The position numbers were made by a program, and so were the translations under genes. This document shows, one piece after another, positions 24,553-36,774 of a stretch of DNA of 64,000 nucleotides. Under the pieces are notes generated by a model. It was given only the letters and a program-made list of their open reading frames with translations, did not search any database and had not been told where the DNA came from. Every line of letters begins with the position of its first letter. Positions within the stretch are counted from its first letter, which is position 1. Origin of the DNA: Nicotiana tabacum (taxonomy: Eukaryota > Streptophyta > Magnoliopsida > Solanales > Solanaceae); the NCBI RefSeq assembly GCF_000715075.1, contig NC_134095.1, positions 47,718,806-47,782,805 of the forward strand, read 5' to 3'.

Positions 24553-26062
24553 ATGGCTGAAAAGGAAGCGAGGCTGACGACAATATTAGACGTCTCAAAC
24601 AATCTCCTGAACTCCCTCAACGAAGCCGGTTGAGAGGACACTGAGAATACAACACCAAGAGTTACACCCGAGGGGGAGATCTCACCTCCTCCACACGGGG
24701 ATCTAACGATCTTGCGCGAAAGGGGAGCCTCAACGTCCACGGTAGGAGAAGCACCACCAGCAGTCAAAAAGCTGCTAGAAGAATGGTTGACAAGTACTCT
24801 GAGAAACATGCTCGAAAAACCTCCTTAAGGAAATGACGAAGACTCGCCACCTACAGAAATCGCAGCCACCACTAATAAGCCAAGCGCTACATGAAAGGGT
24901 AACACCCGCAACGTCACTGCTACAGGTGACGATGCACTCATGGCCATCTTGAAGAAAATGGAAGAGATGGAAAACGGAGCATCCAGAAAGGGTTGACAAA
25001 ATACCAGGCGCCCCCAAGCTATTACCAAAACGCGATGTGGGCCGATTCGTCAAACAGCCATACAGCGACAGGGCTGCTCCTCATCCTATTCCAAAAACCT
25101 TCAAAATGCCACCATACTTGAAAATATACAACGGAACCACGGACCCGGAGGATCATCTAATCCATTATGTTACTGCGGTAAAATCGGTGAGACCTTGACA
25201 GAGGGAGTATTGACATGGTACTCCCAGCTACCAGCGCGATCAATATCAACGTTTGAAGAGATGGAAGATAAGTTCGCCACCGCTCATGCAGGGGCAAAGA
25301 AGGCTGAAGCTAGGGTTAATGATATCTTCACCGTAAGGCAAACGATGGGCGAGGGACTTCTTAGCCCGATTCAACAGAGTAAGGATGAGCCTGCCAAACG
25401 TGTCAGAAGGGATGACAGTATCAGCTTTTCAAAACGGGTTAAACATGAACGGATCAAAGGCAACCAAAAAACTGCTCAGTAGACTCATGAAATACCCCCC
25501 ACCACATGGGAAGAGATCCATAATGCCTATTACGCTGAGTTAAGGGCAGATGAGGATGATCTGAACGGCCCAATTTAGCAATTAACATCAGTTCAGACCG
25601 AGGCAAGGAGAGATCAACGTAACGATGGGCGAAGAGATCAACCCCCATGTTTCAATCGAGAAAGGCATCAGCCCTATGTCCGAACATCTAACCCGCCCCC
25701 TCCAAGACATGCGGACGCCGTGCTACGACACACCACACCCTTTCGAAATGAAAGAGGTATTCCTCTACTACTATCCGCTCATAACTTTTGTGTTTCCCTT
25801 TCAGAGATAGTGTATGCATTGGAGAAGCTGGGCACGAAGGTGCGGTGGCCGCAAAAAATGAAATCGGACCCAAGCACCAGGAGGTCAAACGTCCTCTGTG
25901 AATTCCATCAAGAAAGGGGACACAAGACCGAAGATTGCATAGATCTGCAGCAGGAAGTAGTTAGGATGTTGAATTAGGGGTACCTGAAAAAACTGCTCAG
26001 CGATAAAGGAAGGGCCAACTTTGCCAGGGGATGCGATCCATCTCAAGGACCCCCAAAGCTAC
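24553..26062 (+). pseudogene. Element A gag, broken and interrupted
   Basis: An ATG at 24553 opens a frame that stops after 26 codons. Further on, the gypsy gag core is visible at 25195-25330 (LTWYSQLPARSISTFEEMED). A zinc-knuckle-like segment at about 25898-25950 (CEFHQERGHKTEDC) has CX2HX4HX4C spacing. Several stops and frameshifts separate these blocks. Element B inserted 3' of the knuckle, and the target duplication GCTAC marks the cut. Gag would form the particle shell. This copy cannot. Confidence 0.8.
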
Positions 26063-29000
26063 TGTCACACCTCCTTTTTCCGCGCCCGGGAGGACGCAGG
26101 GGGAGTTTTTTCCAATTAAAGGACAATCGAAACGGGATTGGTTTAATTATTTTAGAGTCGCCACTTGGGAGATTTAGGGTGTCCCAAGTCACAAATTTTA
26201 ATCCCGAATCGAGGAAAAAATAATGACTCTATATTACAGTCTGCGTACCAGAAATCCGGATAAGGAATTCTGTTAACCCGGGAGAAGGTGTTAGGCATTC
26301 CCGAATTCCGTGGTTCTAGCACGGTCGCTCAGCTGTTATATTCGGCTTATTTTTCTGATTTTTAAATACAATTATGATCCATGTGCAAATTTTATCTTTT
26401 AACCACTTTATTAATTATCATTATTAGGAATGTGAACGTCGCTTAAAACATGTCTTTGGATTGCGTCACATGAAATGCACCCGCAATCCGGAACATATCT
26501 TACTTGACGTTTTGGGATTTGGATTTGGGTCGCATGAAATGCACACCCTAAGTCTTAAGAAAATAAATTATTAAACACGCGCCTAAAAAGACTATCGCGT
26601 TATTATTTTTGGAAAGGCCACGGAATTCACTAAGCGGCCCTCCTGAACTCTAAGTAATTTAAAACAAGTATTTACTGAGGGCCCCGCAATCTGTGTTTTT
26701 ATTCGGCGAGGCTCATCTCATTCTTATTTTTAAAGGATATCCTATAGCAACTACATTTCTTGTCGTGTTTGTCTCTATCAATCGAAAGCAGTAGATAATC
26801 CTAATTAATTAATGCTTGCAAGTTATTTTATGACAGAATTCGGAAATGCTAAAATCAGGAACAAGGCTGCGCGCACAGTCAGTCGAATAAGTAGTCATGG
26901 GCCCAAATTCGACCCATGCGTGATGGGCCAAACCTGGGCCCCTGCTTGCTCGAAGCAGGCCGGCTAGGCCTGTTTTGGTCTGAACTCGACCTTTACGGGG
27001 TTGATATTGCAAGTTTGGTATTCTTTGTCTTAACAGGTGGTTTACTAGTTATATGAGACCATCAATCCGAAAAAGGAAGAACTTAATCCAGGATGTACAG
27101 TGTTCATACTTGGTATACATATCAACATATACTGCAAAGTAAACTAGAATCTGAAATGCAACATATCTCATTGAACATATTATCACCTATCAGCATACAT
27201 ATGTAAGCTACCATTTAGCTAACTTATATTAATATACATTAGGCATATAGGCTGCTTCGATTGTCAATACAAGAATGAAAATTATCATACAATACATGAT
27301 ATCTAATATAACAGTATATATATGAAAATCAACTTCAAGTCTTTTTCCTTTCTTTTGCATTCATGCTCAATGTTCTAATTACATTTGATAGTGCCTTGGT
27401 TGTGTACCTGATGTAGAGGAACAGAAGAAGAAGGAAAAGGGTCAGCTGAGTAGCACACAGCAAACAACAGCAATCAGCAGATTCACAGCAACAACACAGC
27501 AACAAACAACCAGCCAATAATGATGAAGCTCAGCAAAGAGTCGAACAACAAATGGACAATCCCAGTAAAACAGAGGAGGAAATAACAGCCCAGAATGTTG
27601 AATGTAACAGCAACAGAAATCCAATGACCACAAGAAAACTTGGCAAACGACAGAAAAAGCAAAGCCACGAAGACAACCTGATCAAACTGGATTCTTACAC
27701 AGTTTCTTCTAGGCAATACTCCTTCACAATGTTCTGAAATTTATTCCTGTTTTTTTCCTTTTCCAGTTTTCTTACTCATAGACTCTCTCAAGACTCAAAA
27801 ATCAACCCCCTTTTCTAACGGATGGTCTCCTCTTTTATAGCCTAACCTTAACACTTTACAGTCTGTTTTACAACTCAAAATTGCCCCCCCCCATGTTGCT
27901 TTTCCACTCACTTGTTTTAAATAACCAAGCCCCCATGAAATCCCTGACAGCCCCTCTCTCTTTTTGGTTGTTAAAGTGTACTGATCACTTGTTTGTTTAA
28001 ACAAAGTATGGGCAGTAGGAATATAATCTGACAGCACATGCTGTCCGATTATTTTAATTCCTTAAAGCAAACCATACACATGCTGCCCACAGTCCAAACC
28101 AAATGGCATTGTGTTTAAAAACCAAAATCTGAATCTGCCATTATAACCTTTCCCCTAGATGTTCTTTTAATTTAATTTGAACAAAATCAACAGGCAATAC
28201 AATTCAGTTCCTAATGAGACTCAAATACGATCACAGCAGAAATAAGCAATACGAATCAAGTTGTTACCATTAACGATTGAAACTAATTGACGACATATAT
28301 CGACTCGACTATATTAATCGTAACATATAACAATCAATCGTTCATATAAACAACACGTATAGAGTCCCGAATGACCTCAGATAAATTTGTTCAAACACTG
28401 GGAACTTATATGAATTAAACTCGCTTGACGATTAATCTAATTGATGAACACGTATATCACAGGGTATATTCAGAACACAAACAGAAGACAATTGGCCAAA
28501 TAAAAGGCCTTTAACAGAGATGGAAGAAATCCGAATGAAAAATAACAAAATAATAAACAAACACAAAGAAATATGCTGACAACTTAATTAGAACCAAACA
28601 AAGAGAAAAGGAAACTTACTGAAAAAGTTTGAAATCAAACGGACTCAAATCAAACTCGACTTCGAACTTTTGAGGCCGAAAAAACTTTAATCAGGGTGTT
28701 CTCACATGAGAACACCTTGATTAAGGTCTATTAGACCTCAAACCTATGTCCAAACTGGCCGGATTCCCCAAGTGCATGTGTTCTAAAGTCTGGATTTCCA
28801 GCTCTGGATTTTTGGGAGTTGTGGGTAGATTCGGACCAAACCAAGTTTGGTTTGGTCACGAGGAAGGTCAGGGGAGTGTCTGGTATGAAGATGGGATGAT
28901 TTGGCATAGATCCGGGTTCGACTCAAATCTTCAAATGAAGATTCGAGACGAACGAAAGTGATTCGAGGTTCGTGGTTAGTGGATTCGTGTTCAGGGTGGT

Positions 29001-29934
29001 TGGATGCTTTAGGGGTGTGAAGGGGGTGGTCACCGGCGTTCGTGCCGCCGGGTTTTGGTGGAAAGGAAACCAGGGCGGCATTAGGGTTTGGGGGTTTCAG
29101 GGTTCGGGGAAGGAGATGACTGAAAGGGGGGGGGGGGGTTCGGATAGGGGGTGCGGGGTAAAGGGTCAAGTTTATATATGGAAGGGGAAGAGAGATTGGA
29201 GCCGTTAGATCAAGTGATCTGAGCGGCTTAGATCTATTGGTGGGTAACAGGACAGGGTCGTTTGGTATGGGAACGGGGTCGTTTTGGTTTAGGTGAGGGG
29301 TTGGGTTAAACCGGCTAAATAGGTCGGGTCATGAGGGAACCAGGGACCGTTGGATCAATGAGGTTGGACGGCTCAGATTCAACTTGCCTGAAACGGCGTC
29401 GTTGAGGTGAGTTGGACAACCTGATCTGGACCGTTCCTTTGAATCAGATCAACGGCTTCAAATGGGGACGCCGATACGACGTCGTTTGAGTCCGTGCCTG
29501 GGCAGGCTGGGTTTGGACCGGGTCAGATCGTTGGTTTGGGCCTGTTTTTGTCTTATTTTTTGGGCCCAACTGATTTCAACTTCTTTTGTTTTCCAATTTA
29601 AAAAAATAAAAATAAAAATAATTAGTAAAACAAATGAAATTAAAACAAATAACAATATGGCATTTCAACATAATTATCATACCAAGTAAGTTAAATCACA
29701 ACCTAAAACGGACGATGCACGTATATTTATATTTTTTTTTGAATTTTCTCTTAACGCCACATATATTTTTTGTATTTTTGTTTGATAAGGACTAGATGCA
29801 AACTGGACAGACTCACAAACGACTAACAACACATGTCACGGAAAGATCGAAAAATTGTACAGCGAAATCGTTTGTCACTATTTTTATTTTCTTTTGGAGC
29901 GATTGCTCGTAAAGCAAAAAATCACGTGCTTACA
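26063..29934 (-). repeat. Element B 3' LTR (left copy), 3,872 bp
   Basis: Matches 43636-47504 nearly base for base; by eye I see about 15-20 substitutions plus a few length changes in C, G and A runs. Contains the TATA-like TTTATATATG at 29171-29180, a G run, and a near-perfect 21-bp hairpin at 28684-28727. Short ORFs on both strands lack motifs. Confidence 0.95.
28684..28727. repeat. LTR hairpin of element B (copy also at 46255-46298)
   Basis: Arms 28684-28704 and 28707-28727 pair at 19 of 21 positions around a 2-nt loop, centred on GTTCTCACATGAGAAC. It is conserved in both LTRs. It could shape RNA folding or 3'-end formation of the transcript. Confidence 0.85.
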
Positions 29935-29949
29935 GCTGCCCCTCTTTGC
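29935..29949 (-). other. Element B polypurine tract
   Basis: On the minus strand GCAAAGAGGGGCAGC lies directly before the LTR start TGTAAGC. It primes plus-strand DNA synthesis in reverse transcription. Confidence 0.75.
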
Positions 29950-30669
29950 ACGAAGACACGAAGGGTTTTCGCGCAAAGATAAGCGAGCGATTTTTGCCCG
30001 TCCGAATACTCCGTGTGAAGCATTTTTGAAAAAGATTTGACCGAACCTTTGCTTCAGAGGTTTCCTACATATCCTGGGCTGAAACAGGAATCAGGTCAAT
30101 GTAGTTCGGGAAATTTTGGTAGCTGGGACTACCGTGTGACTGTAGTGTTTGCTGTTGTTGTGCGCTGTTGTATGCTGCTGTAGGATGCTACTGCTCAACC
30201 GATCTCCCTATTACATTGCTCTAAAAGGAAAACAAGAAGCTAAGTTAAACTGAGGATCCTGAAATTTCATCCATCTTCAACTTGTTCTTGTTGCCTTGCT
30301 TTCTTGTCGGCTAATGCTTTCCTCCGACGCCTTTATTTTGTGAACTTGGAGATGATGCTGGTCCTTCACCTTTTCTGAATGTCAGTTCTCATCACTTTGC
30401 TTGATTTGCTGGGGACACGGCTTTCTTCTTTAGATCTTCCAATGGTTTCTTCAGTGGTATGGCTTTTCATCAGAATTGTTATACTGGGCATGCTACAACG
30501 TTCCCAAACTACTTCTTTTGAGACGCGCTCCTTCTTCCCTTTGAATGTGCGCTTGCTTTTGCAGTTGTCTGCTTCTTGGTGCTGGGGATTTTATTGTTTC
30601 CCGTTTGGGGATCTCTGTTGTAACCTTCTGTCTTCAGGTGGGGTGACTGATTCCAAAATCTATAGCTGA

Positions 30670-31415
30670 ATGTATTCCCGCATTATACTGGTGGGCGACC
30701 TAGAACTGAAATGTATTCCCGCATTATACTGGTGGGCGACCTAGAACTTAAAAGTATTCCCGCATTATACTGGTGGGCGACCTAGAACTTAAATGTATTC
30801 CCGCATTATACTGGTGGGCGACCTAGAACCTAAATGTATTCCCGCATTATACTGGTGGGCGACCTAGAACTTAAATGTATTCCCGCATTATACTGGTGGG
30901 GCGACCTAGAACTTAAAAGTATTCCCGCATTATACTGGTGGGCGACCTAGAACTTAAATGTATTCCCGCATTATACTGGTGGGCGACCTAGAACTTTAAA
31001 AGTATTCCCGCATTATACTGGTGGGCGACCTAGAACTTAAATGTATTCCCGCATTATACTGGTGGGCGACCTAGAACTTAAAAGTATTCCCGCATTATAC
31101 TGGTGGGCGACCTAGAACTTAAATGTATTCCCGCATTATACTGGTGGGCGACCTAGAACTTAAAAGTATTCCCGCATTATACTGGTGGGCGACCTAGAAC
31201 TTAGATGTATTCCCGCATTATACTGGTGGGCGACCTAGAACTTAAAAGTATTCCCGCATTATACTGGTGGGCGACCTAGAACTTAAATGTATTCCCGCAT
31301 TATACTGGTGGGCGACCCAGAACTTAAATGTATTCCCGCATTATACTGGTGGGCGACCTAGAACTTAAAAGTATTCCCGCATTATACTGGTGGGCGACCT
31401 AGAACTTAAATGTAT
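30670..31415. repeat. 18-copy 41-bp tandem array in element B 3' UTR
   Basis: Eighteen copies of a 41-bp unit with the core ATTCCCGCATTATACTGG, then GTGGGCGACCTAGAACTTAAA. Copies are nearly identical. The junction alternates between AAATG and AAAAG over much of the array, suggesting an 82-bp dimer. The unit length is not a multiple of three, so it is not coding. Confidence 0.97.
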
Positions 31416-32164
31416 TGAAATTGCTTTCCCGTTCTTCCGAGAAAATTTTCGACAATTGGCAGAAAATTTTCTGCCCCGGTTTTTGGTGACTTCCATGGCG
31501 GTGCATCTTGCTGCCATCATCAATCCTTTGTTTTCCTGCAGCAGACAAAAGGATTTAATCAGTTTTAATCGTGGTGGTAGAGGGTGCCTTTCTGGCGAGC
31601 CATTTTTCTCTCTTCCCCTTCTCTTGCTCTTTGTCCCCATAATTGGTTGGCGGGCAAAGTTGCCTGTTGGGGGGGTTTCTAGCCTGCTGGGGATCGGGGT
31701 TTAGTTTATCCCCTTTTCTGCTTTCTCTTTAAGCATATTCTGTGGGAGTCTGCTTCTACCTCCCGAAACCACTCCCTTTTGGAGCTTACTTCTTTCAAAA
31801 TTTCCGAGCACAATCCCTGCATTGCCTGGGGCCGGCTTTTAGGACTGTTTGTATTCTCCTGCATTGGATGAATTCCCCTTCGATTTCTGGTAGTAAGCTT
31901 TGAAAAATCCTTTAAAGACACATTTTAGGAAAAGAAAATAAAGATATGGAAAAGAGAAAAACTTTGTGAACCAATATTTTGTGGGAGGAGCTAATCAAAA
32001 GAACTTATCTGGAGGACATGACTGGTCCCCGTGATCATGGCGTGCACCATAGATTCCCGACCCAGTCTATTTGTATCAATCGATTTGTCCGATGGTCTGA
32101 CTTGCTGGGGATGATAAATGGATGTTCATCTTGTTGCGAATGTGGTAGCTTTTGCTGCTCTATC

Positions 32165-32345
32165 TTGTCGCCTCATAGTGCCCTTCGAGGGGTTTTCACT
32201 AATGAGACTCTCTCTTTTCTCTCATCTCCCGGCGCCTTATGGTTCCTGTGAAGGTTTTCACCAATAAGACTCTCTCATTTCATATCCCTCGTCTTACGTC
32301 GCCTCTCGGTGCCTGCGAAGGTTTTCACCGATGAGACTCTCTCAT
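32165..32345. repeat. Three-copy ~65-bp repeat in element B 3' UTR
   Basis: GGTTTTCAC(T/C) followed by (A)ATGAGACTCTCTC-like sequence recurs at about 32191, 32254 and 32321 with diverged spacers. A second, older tandem block beside the 41-bp array. Confidence 0.7.
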
Positions 32346-33109
32346 TTTATTTCTTTCGATGAATCGGGGCGTTGTAGATACGACCCTCTCTTCTGGAGAT
32401 TCCTTTGACTATCAATTCATTCCCAGTCTCACGATCCTCTTCTTTGCTGGGGATCAGTGTATCATTCTCGGTCTTATTTGCCGGATTTGGCATCTCTCGA
32501 ACATTGATCGGGAGGTCTTTTGGATGTTGACGTTGGTTTTGGTGTGGGTTTGAAGAAAGGCTATAAAAATGAAAACAAATTTGAAGGGTGATGTGCTACG
32601 ACTTTTGGAATCAAACCTTTGTTGGAACTCAAAACATAACTTCTGCCCCAGTTTACTTGCTTGGGGAATTTATCTTTTATGCTTATGTTGAGCTACGTGC
32701 GTTACGCACATTGTGCCTATTATGCACACTATGTACATTATGCATCCTATATTTGCTATGATGCATACTATGACCGAGCCGTGAGGCGCCTACGTATCCT
32801 CTTTGAGGAATCAGGTCAAACGTAGTTCCCACGGTTTTGTCATTTGTGATTTTATCTTCTTCCTTTTTCTTTTCCTTCTTTTCATTTTTTCATGTCTTTT
32901 TCTTTTCTTTTCTTTTCTTTCTTTTTTTTTTCATATCTTTCCCATTAGTGATTCCAAAAGAGGGGTATTGAAAGAATTTGCTTAAGGCTCAAAGGGGGAA
33001 GCGAGGGTTAAAAGTGTTTGGATAGAAGAAAGAATTGCCTCCGTCATCTCATTATTCAATAAATGCCAAATACAAACGAATAAACCAAAATTGCCATAAT
33101 TTAAAGAAA

Positions 33110-36100
33110 TTACACATAATATCTCTTGACTGCATCTGAATTGATAGCCATGTCGACACATCTACCTTCGACATCTGTCAAACACAAAGCACCGTTGGAC
33201 AATATTCGGGTCACGATATAAGGCCCTTGCCAATTTGGGGCGAATTTGCCTTTTGCCTCGACCTGATGTGGGAGGATCTTCTTTAATACCAACTGCCCTA
33301 CTTCAAACTTCCTGGGGCGCACCTTCTTATTATACGCTCTTGCCATTCTCTTCTGATACAGTTGACCATGGCACACTGCTGCCAATCTTTTCTCATCTAT
33401 CAGGCTCAACTGTTCCAAGCGAGCTTTGATCCATTCATCATCATCAATTCCGGCTTCAGCGACAATTCGGAGGGACGGAATTTCGACCTCCGCTGGTATC
33501 ACGGCCTCAGTTCCATACACCAACAAATAAGGAGTTGTGCCTATGGAAGTCCGGATGGTAGTGTGGTAACCCAACAAAGCAAAGGGTAATTTCTCGTGCC
33601 ATTGTCTGGACCCTTCCACCATTTTTCGCAGTATCTTCTTGATATTCTTATTGGCTGCTTCGACTGCTCCATTTGCCTTAGGACGATATGGGGTGGAATT
33701 GTGGTGTATAATCTTGAATTGTTGGCATACCTCTCTCATCAAGCTGCTATTAAGATTCGCACCGTTATCCGTGATGATCACTTTTGGGATCCCAAATCTA
33801 CAGATGATATGGGAGTGAACAAAGTCCACCACTGCCTTCTTAGTTACTGATTTGAAGGTTTTAGCCTCAACCCATTTGGTGAAGTAATCAATGGTCACTA
33901 GAATGAACCTATGACCGTTGGACGCTGCTGGCTCGATGGGCCCAATGACATCCATGCCCCATGCTACAAACGGCCAGGGTACTGACATCGTATGCAACTC
34001 TGTTGGCGGAGAGTGAATCAAGTCTCCATGTATTTGGCACTGATGGCATTTCCTCACGAAAGTGATACAGTCGTGTTCCATGGTGAGCCAATAACACCCT
34101 GTTCGAAGGATTTTTCTTGCCAATACATATCCACTCATGTGTGGCCCACAAACTCCAGCATGTACTTCTGCCATAACTGTCGTTGCCTGCCCGGCATCTA
34201 TGCATCTCAACAATCCCAAATCCGGGGTTCTTTTGTACAATACCCCTCCACTGAGGAAGAAACCATTCGACAACCGCCGAAGGGCTCTTTTTTGGTCTCC
34301 AGAGGCATGTTCTGGATATATCCCCATCCTGAGGTATTCTTTGATATCATGAAACCAGGGTTCGCCATCCGCTTCTTCTTCTATGGCATTGCAGTAGGCG
34401 TGCTGATCACGGACTTGGATGTGTAGAGGATCAACATACATTTTGTCAGGGTGGTGCAGCATTGATGCTAAGGTGGCTAAGGCATCCGCAACCTCATTGT
34501 GAACTCTCGGGATGTGTTTGAACTTTACCGATCGAAATTGCTTGCTCAGATCATGCAAGCATTGTCGGTATGGTACGAGTTTTAGATCTCGTGTTTCCCA
34601 TTCTCCCTGAATTTGATGTATCAAGAGGTCCGAGTCTCCCAAGACCAAGACGTCTTGGACATCCATGTCGGCAGCCAGGCGCAGACCCAGAATGCAAGCC
34701 TCATATTCGGCCATATTGTTGGTGCAATAGAAGCGCAGTTGAGCCGTAACAGGATAATGCCGTCCTGTTTCAGAAATGAGTACTGCCCCTATTCCAACCC
34801 CTTTTGCGTTTGCAGCTCCATCGAAGAAAAGCTTCCAACCCGGTTCCTCGGGTAATTCCAACTCATTCGTATGCATCACCTCTTCGTCAGGAAAATACGT
34901 TCTTAAGGGCTCGTATTTTTCATCAACGGGATTCTCTGCCAAATGGTCTGCCAGTGCCTGGGCTTTCATGGCCGTCCTTGTCACGTAGATGATATCAAAT
35001 TCTGTGAGCAGAATTTGCCATTTTGCCAACCTCCCCGTGGGCATAGGTTTCTGAAAGATATACTTCAATGGGTCCAAGCGGGATATGAGATAAGTAGTAT
35101 ATGAAGACAGGTAGTGTTTCAACTTCTGAGCTACCCAAGTTAGGGCGCAGCACGTTTTCTCGAGTTGAGTGTACTTGACCTCATGTACTGTGAATTTCTT
35201 GCTAAGATAGTAGATGGCCTGCTCCTTCCTTCTTGTGTCATCATGTTGCCCCAGTACACAACCAAATGAATTTTCCAAGACCGTCAGGTAAAGGATTAGG
35301 GGCTTCCCGGGCTTAGGCGGGACCAATACGGGTGGATTAGACAGATACCCTTTGATTTGGTCGAAAGCCTCCTGACACTCTGTCGTCCAACCTACTGCAG
35401 CATCCTTTCTCAGTAGCCGAAATATGGGCTCACAAGTTGCTGTGAGTTGAGCGATGAACCTGCTGATGTAATTGAGTCTACCCAGCAAACTCATTACCTC
35501 TGTTTTGTTCCTTGGCGGTGGCAAGTCTCGGATGGATTCAATTTTGGATGGGTCTAACTCAATCCCCCGTCGACTGACGATGAATCCTAGCAACTTTCCT
35601 GATGGAACCCCGAATGCGCATTTGGCCGGGTTAAGCTTGATATCATACCTCCGGAGTCTTTGGAAAAATCTCCTTAGGTCTGCCACATGGTCCTCCTGAC
35701 GCCAAGATTTGATGATCACATCATCGACGTACACCTCTATTTCTTTGTGTATCATGTCATGAAACACAGCAGTCATTGCTCGCATGTACGTTGCCCCGAC
35801 GTTCTTTAACCCGAACGGCATTACCCGATAGCAGTAGGTTCCCCATGGCGTAATAAATGCTGTCTTTTCAGCATCCTCTTCGTCCATTAGGATCTGATGA
35901 TAACCCGCATAGCAATCCACAAAGGATTCGATCTCGCGCCCAGCGCAATTATCGATCAGGATATGAATGTTGGGTAACGGGAAATTGTCCTTGGGACTTG
36001 CTTTGTTGAGGTTGCGGTAGTCGACGCACACCCTGATTTTTCCATCCTTCTTTGGGACTGGTACCACATTGGCCAGCCACTCGGGATATCGAGTGACCCG

Positions 36101-36562
36101 AATGACCTTCGATTGCAACTGCTTGATCACTTCTTCTTTGATTTTTACACTCATTTCTGTTTTAAATTTCCTTAGTTTTTGCTTGACCGGAGGGTATGCC
36201 GGGTCTGTGGGTAGTTTGTGAACCACTAAATTGGTGCTCAATCCAGGCATATCATCATATGACCATGCAAAAACATCTTTGAATTCCCTGAGAGTTTCGA
36301 TCAATTCTGCTTTGACATTCGGCTCAATGTGGATACTAATTTTGGTCTCTTGGATGTTATCAGCGTCTCCTAGGTTCACAGTCTCAGTGTCATTTAGGTT
36401 AGGCTTGGGCTTCTCTTCAAATTGGCACAGTTCTCGGTTTATTTCTTCGAAGGCTTCCCCTTCGTCACCTTCGGATTCATTATCACAAACGACCTCTTGC
36501 ATCATTGAGTCAGATTCAGATTGATTATTTAGACTAGGTCGAAGATCCGCTGTGCATACCAT
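33110..36562 (-). CDS. Element B pol: RT, RNase H, archaeal-type RNase H, integrase
   Basis: An intact 1,150-residue ORF. RT has VPVPKKDGKIRVCVDYRNLN, MPFGLKN and the catalytic YVDD at residues 278-281. A gypsy RNase H follows (AIYYLSKKF...), then a second RNase H opening WKLFFDGAANAKGVGIGAVL, the Tat-lineage hallmark. Integrase has an HHCC zinc segment (CHQC), a DDE core (DYFTKWVEA, TDNGAN, GAVEAANKN) and a C-terminal region with KFAPNWQGPY. No stops or frameshifts. The first residues may be joined to gag-protease by splicing. Copies the element RNA and inserts the DNA. Confidence 0.95.
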   Translation of the reverse strand: MVCTADLRPSLNNQSESDSMMQEVVCDNESEGDEGEAFEEINRELCQFEEKPKPNLNDTETVNLGDADNIQETKISIHIEPNVKAELIETLREFKDVFAWSYDDMPGLSTNLVVHKLPTDPAYPPVKQKLRKFKTEMSVKIKEEVIKQLQSKVIRVTRYPEWLANVVPVPKKDGKIRVCVDYRNLNKASPKDNFPLPNIHILIDNCAGREIESFVDCYAGYHQILMDEEDAEKTAFITPWGTYCYRVMPFGLKNVGATYMRAMTAVFHDMIHKEIEVYVDDVIIKSWRQEDHVADLRRFFQRLRRYDIKLNPAKCAFGVPSGKLLGFIVSRRGIELDPSKIESIRDLPPPRNKTEVMSLLGRLNYISRFIAQLTATCEPIFRLLRKDAAVGWTTECQEAFDQIKGYLSNPPVLVPPKPGKPLILYLTVLENSFGCVLGQHDDTRRKEQAIYYLSKKFTVHEVKYTQLEKTCCALTWVAQKLKHYLSSYTTYLISRLDPLKYIFQKPMPTGRLAKWQILLTEFDIIYVTRTAMKAQALADHLAENPVDEKYEPLRTYFPDEEVMHTNELELPEEPGWKLFFDGAANAKGVGIGAVLISETGRHYPVTAQLRFYCTNNMAEYEACILGLRLAADMDVQDVLVLGDSDLLIHQIQGEWETRDLKLVPYRQCLHDLSKQFRSVKFKHIPRVHNEVADALATLASMLHHPDKMYVDPLHIQVRDQHAYCNAIEEEADGEPWFHDIKEYLRMGIYPEHASGDQKRALRRLSNGFFLSGGVLYKRTPDLGLLRCIDAGQATTVMAEVHAGVCGPHMSGYVLARKILRTGCYWLTMEHDCITFVRKCHQCQIHGDLIHSPPTELHTMSVPWPFVAWGMDVIGPIEPAASNGHRFILVTIDYFTKWVEAKTFKSVTKKAVVDFVHSHIICRFGIPKVIITDNGANLNSSLMREVCQQFKIIHHNSTPYRPKANGAVEAANKNIKKILRKMVEGSRQWHEKLPFALLGYHTTIRTSIGTTPYLLVYGTEAVIPAEVEIPSLRIVAEAGIDDDEWIKARLEQLSLIDEKRLAAVCHGQLYQKRMARAYNKKVRPRKFEVGQLVLKKILPHQVEAKGKFAPNWQGPYIVTRILSNGALCLTDVEGRCVDMAINSDAVKRYYV

Positions 36563-36774
36563 GTCATTAGGACCAGTAAAAAAGAGAACTGTTCAGAAAG
36601 AAAAAGAACAAAACAAGAAATTAAAATGGGACAAAAGAAAAGAACTTTATTAAATTTGCAGGATAAAAAGGGTTCAGACTTTTACAAAACGGGAGTAAAA
36701 TTTGGATTACACCCTTGAATAATCCGATCAAACAAATAAACAAACAAAACATTAATCAAAGCCTACTACCAAGA
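36563..36774 (-). other. Gap between gag-protease and pol; candidate Ogre intron
   Basis: The gag-pro frame ends CGA GGG TAG, so a GT-AG donor (GG|GTAGTC) would overlap the stop. A strong pyrimidine tract ends in CTGAACAG at about 36589, 26 nt before the pol ATG. Ogre elements are known to splice out a short intron here. With these two sites the join is out of frame by one (2 + 26 nt), so the true sites are unresolved. Confidence 0.5.

Larger units (their letters stand above)
29950..33109 (-). other. Element B 3' untranslated region, 3.2 kb
   Basis: Lies between the integrase stop and the polypurine tract. No conserved ORF. It holds the 41-bp array (30670-31415), a three-copy ~65-bp repeat (32165-32345) and a CT-rich tract (32855-32940). 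Long, repeat-bearing 3' UTRs are known in Ogre elements. Confidence 0.8.

Noticed and set aside
27442..27716. Cys/Leu-rich antisense ORFs in both LTRs of element B
   Set aside because: Antisense reading of a CAG/AAC-rich LTR stretch; present in both LTRs only by duplication.
28783..29169. 128-residue ORF conserved in both LTRs of element B
   Set aside because: Conserved only because the LTRs are recent copies; Pro/His-rich reading of a GC-rich leader, with an opposing ORF on the other strand.
30670..31415. CRISPR-like array
   Set aside because: Units are contiguous 41-bp repeats without unique spacers and sit in a retrotransposon 3' UTR of a plant.
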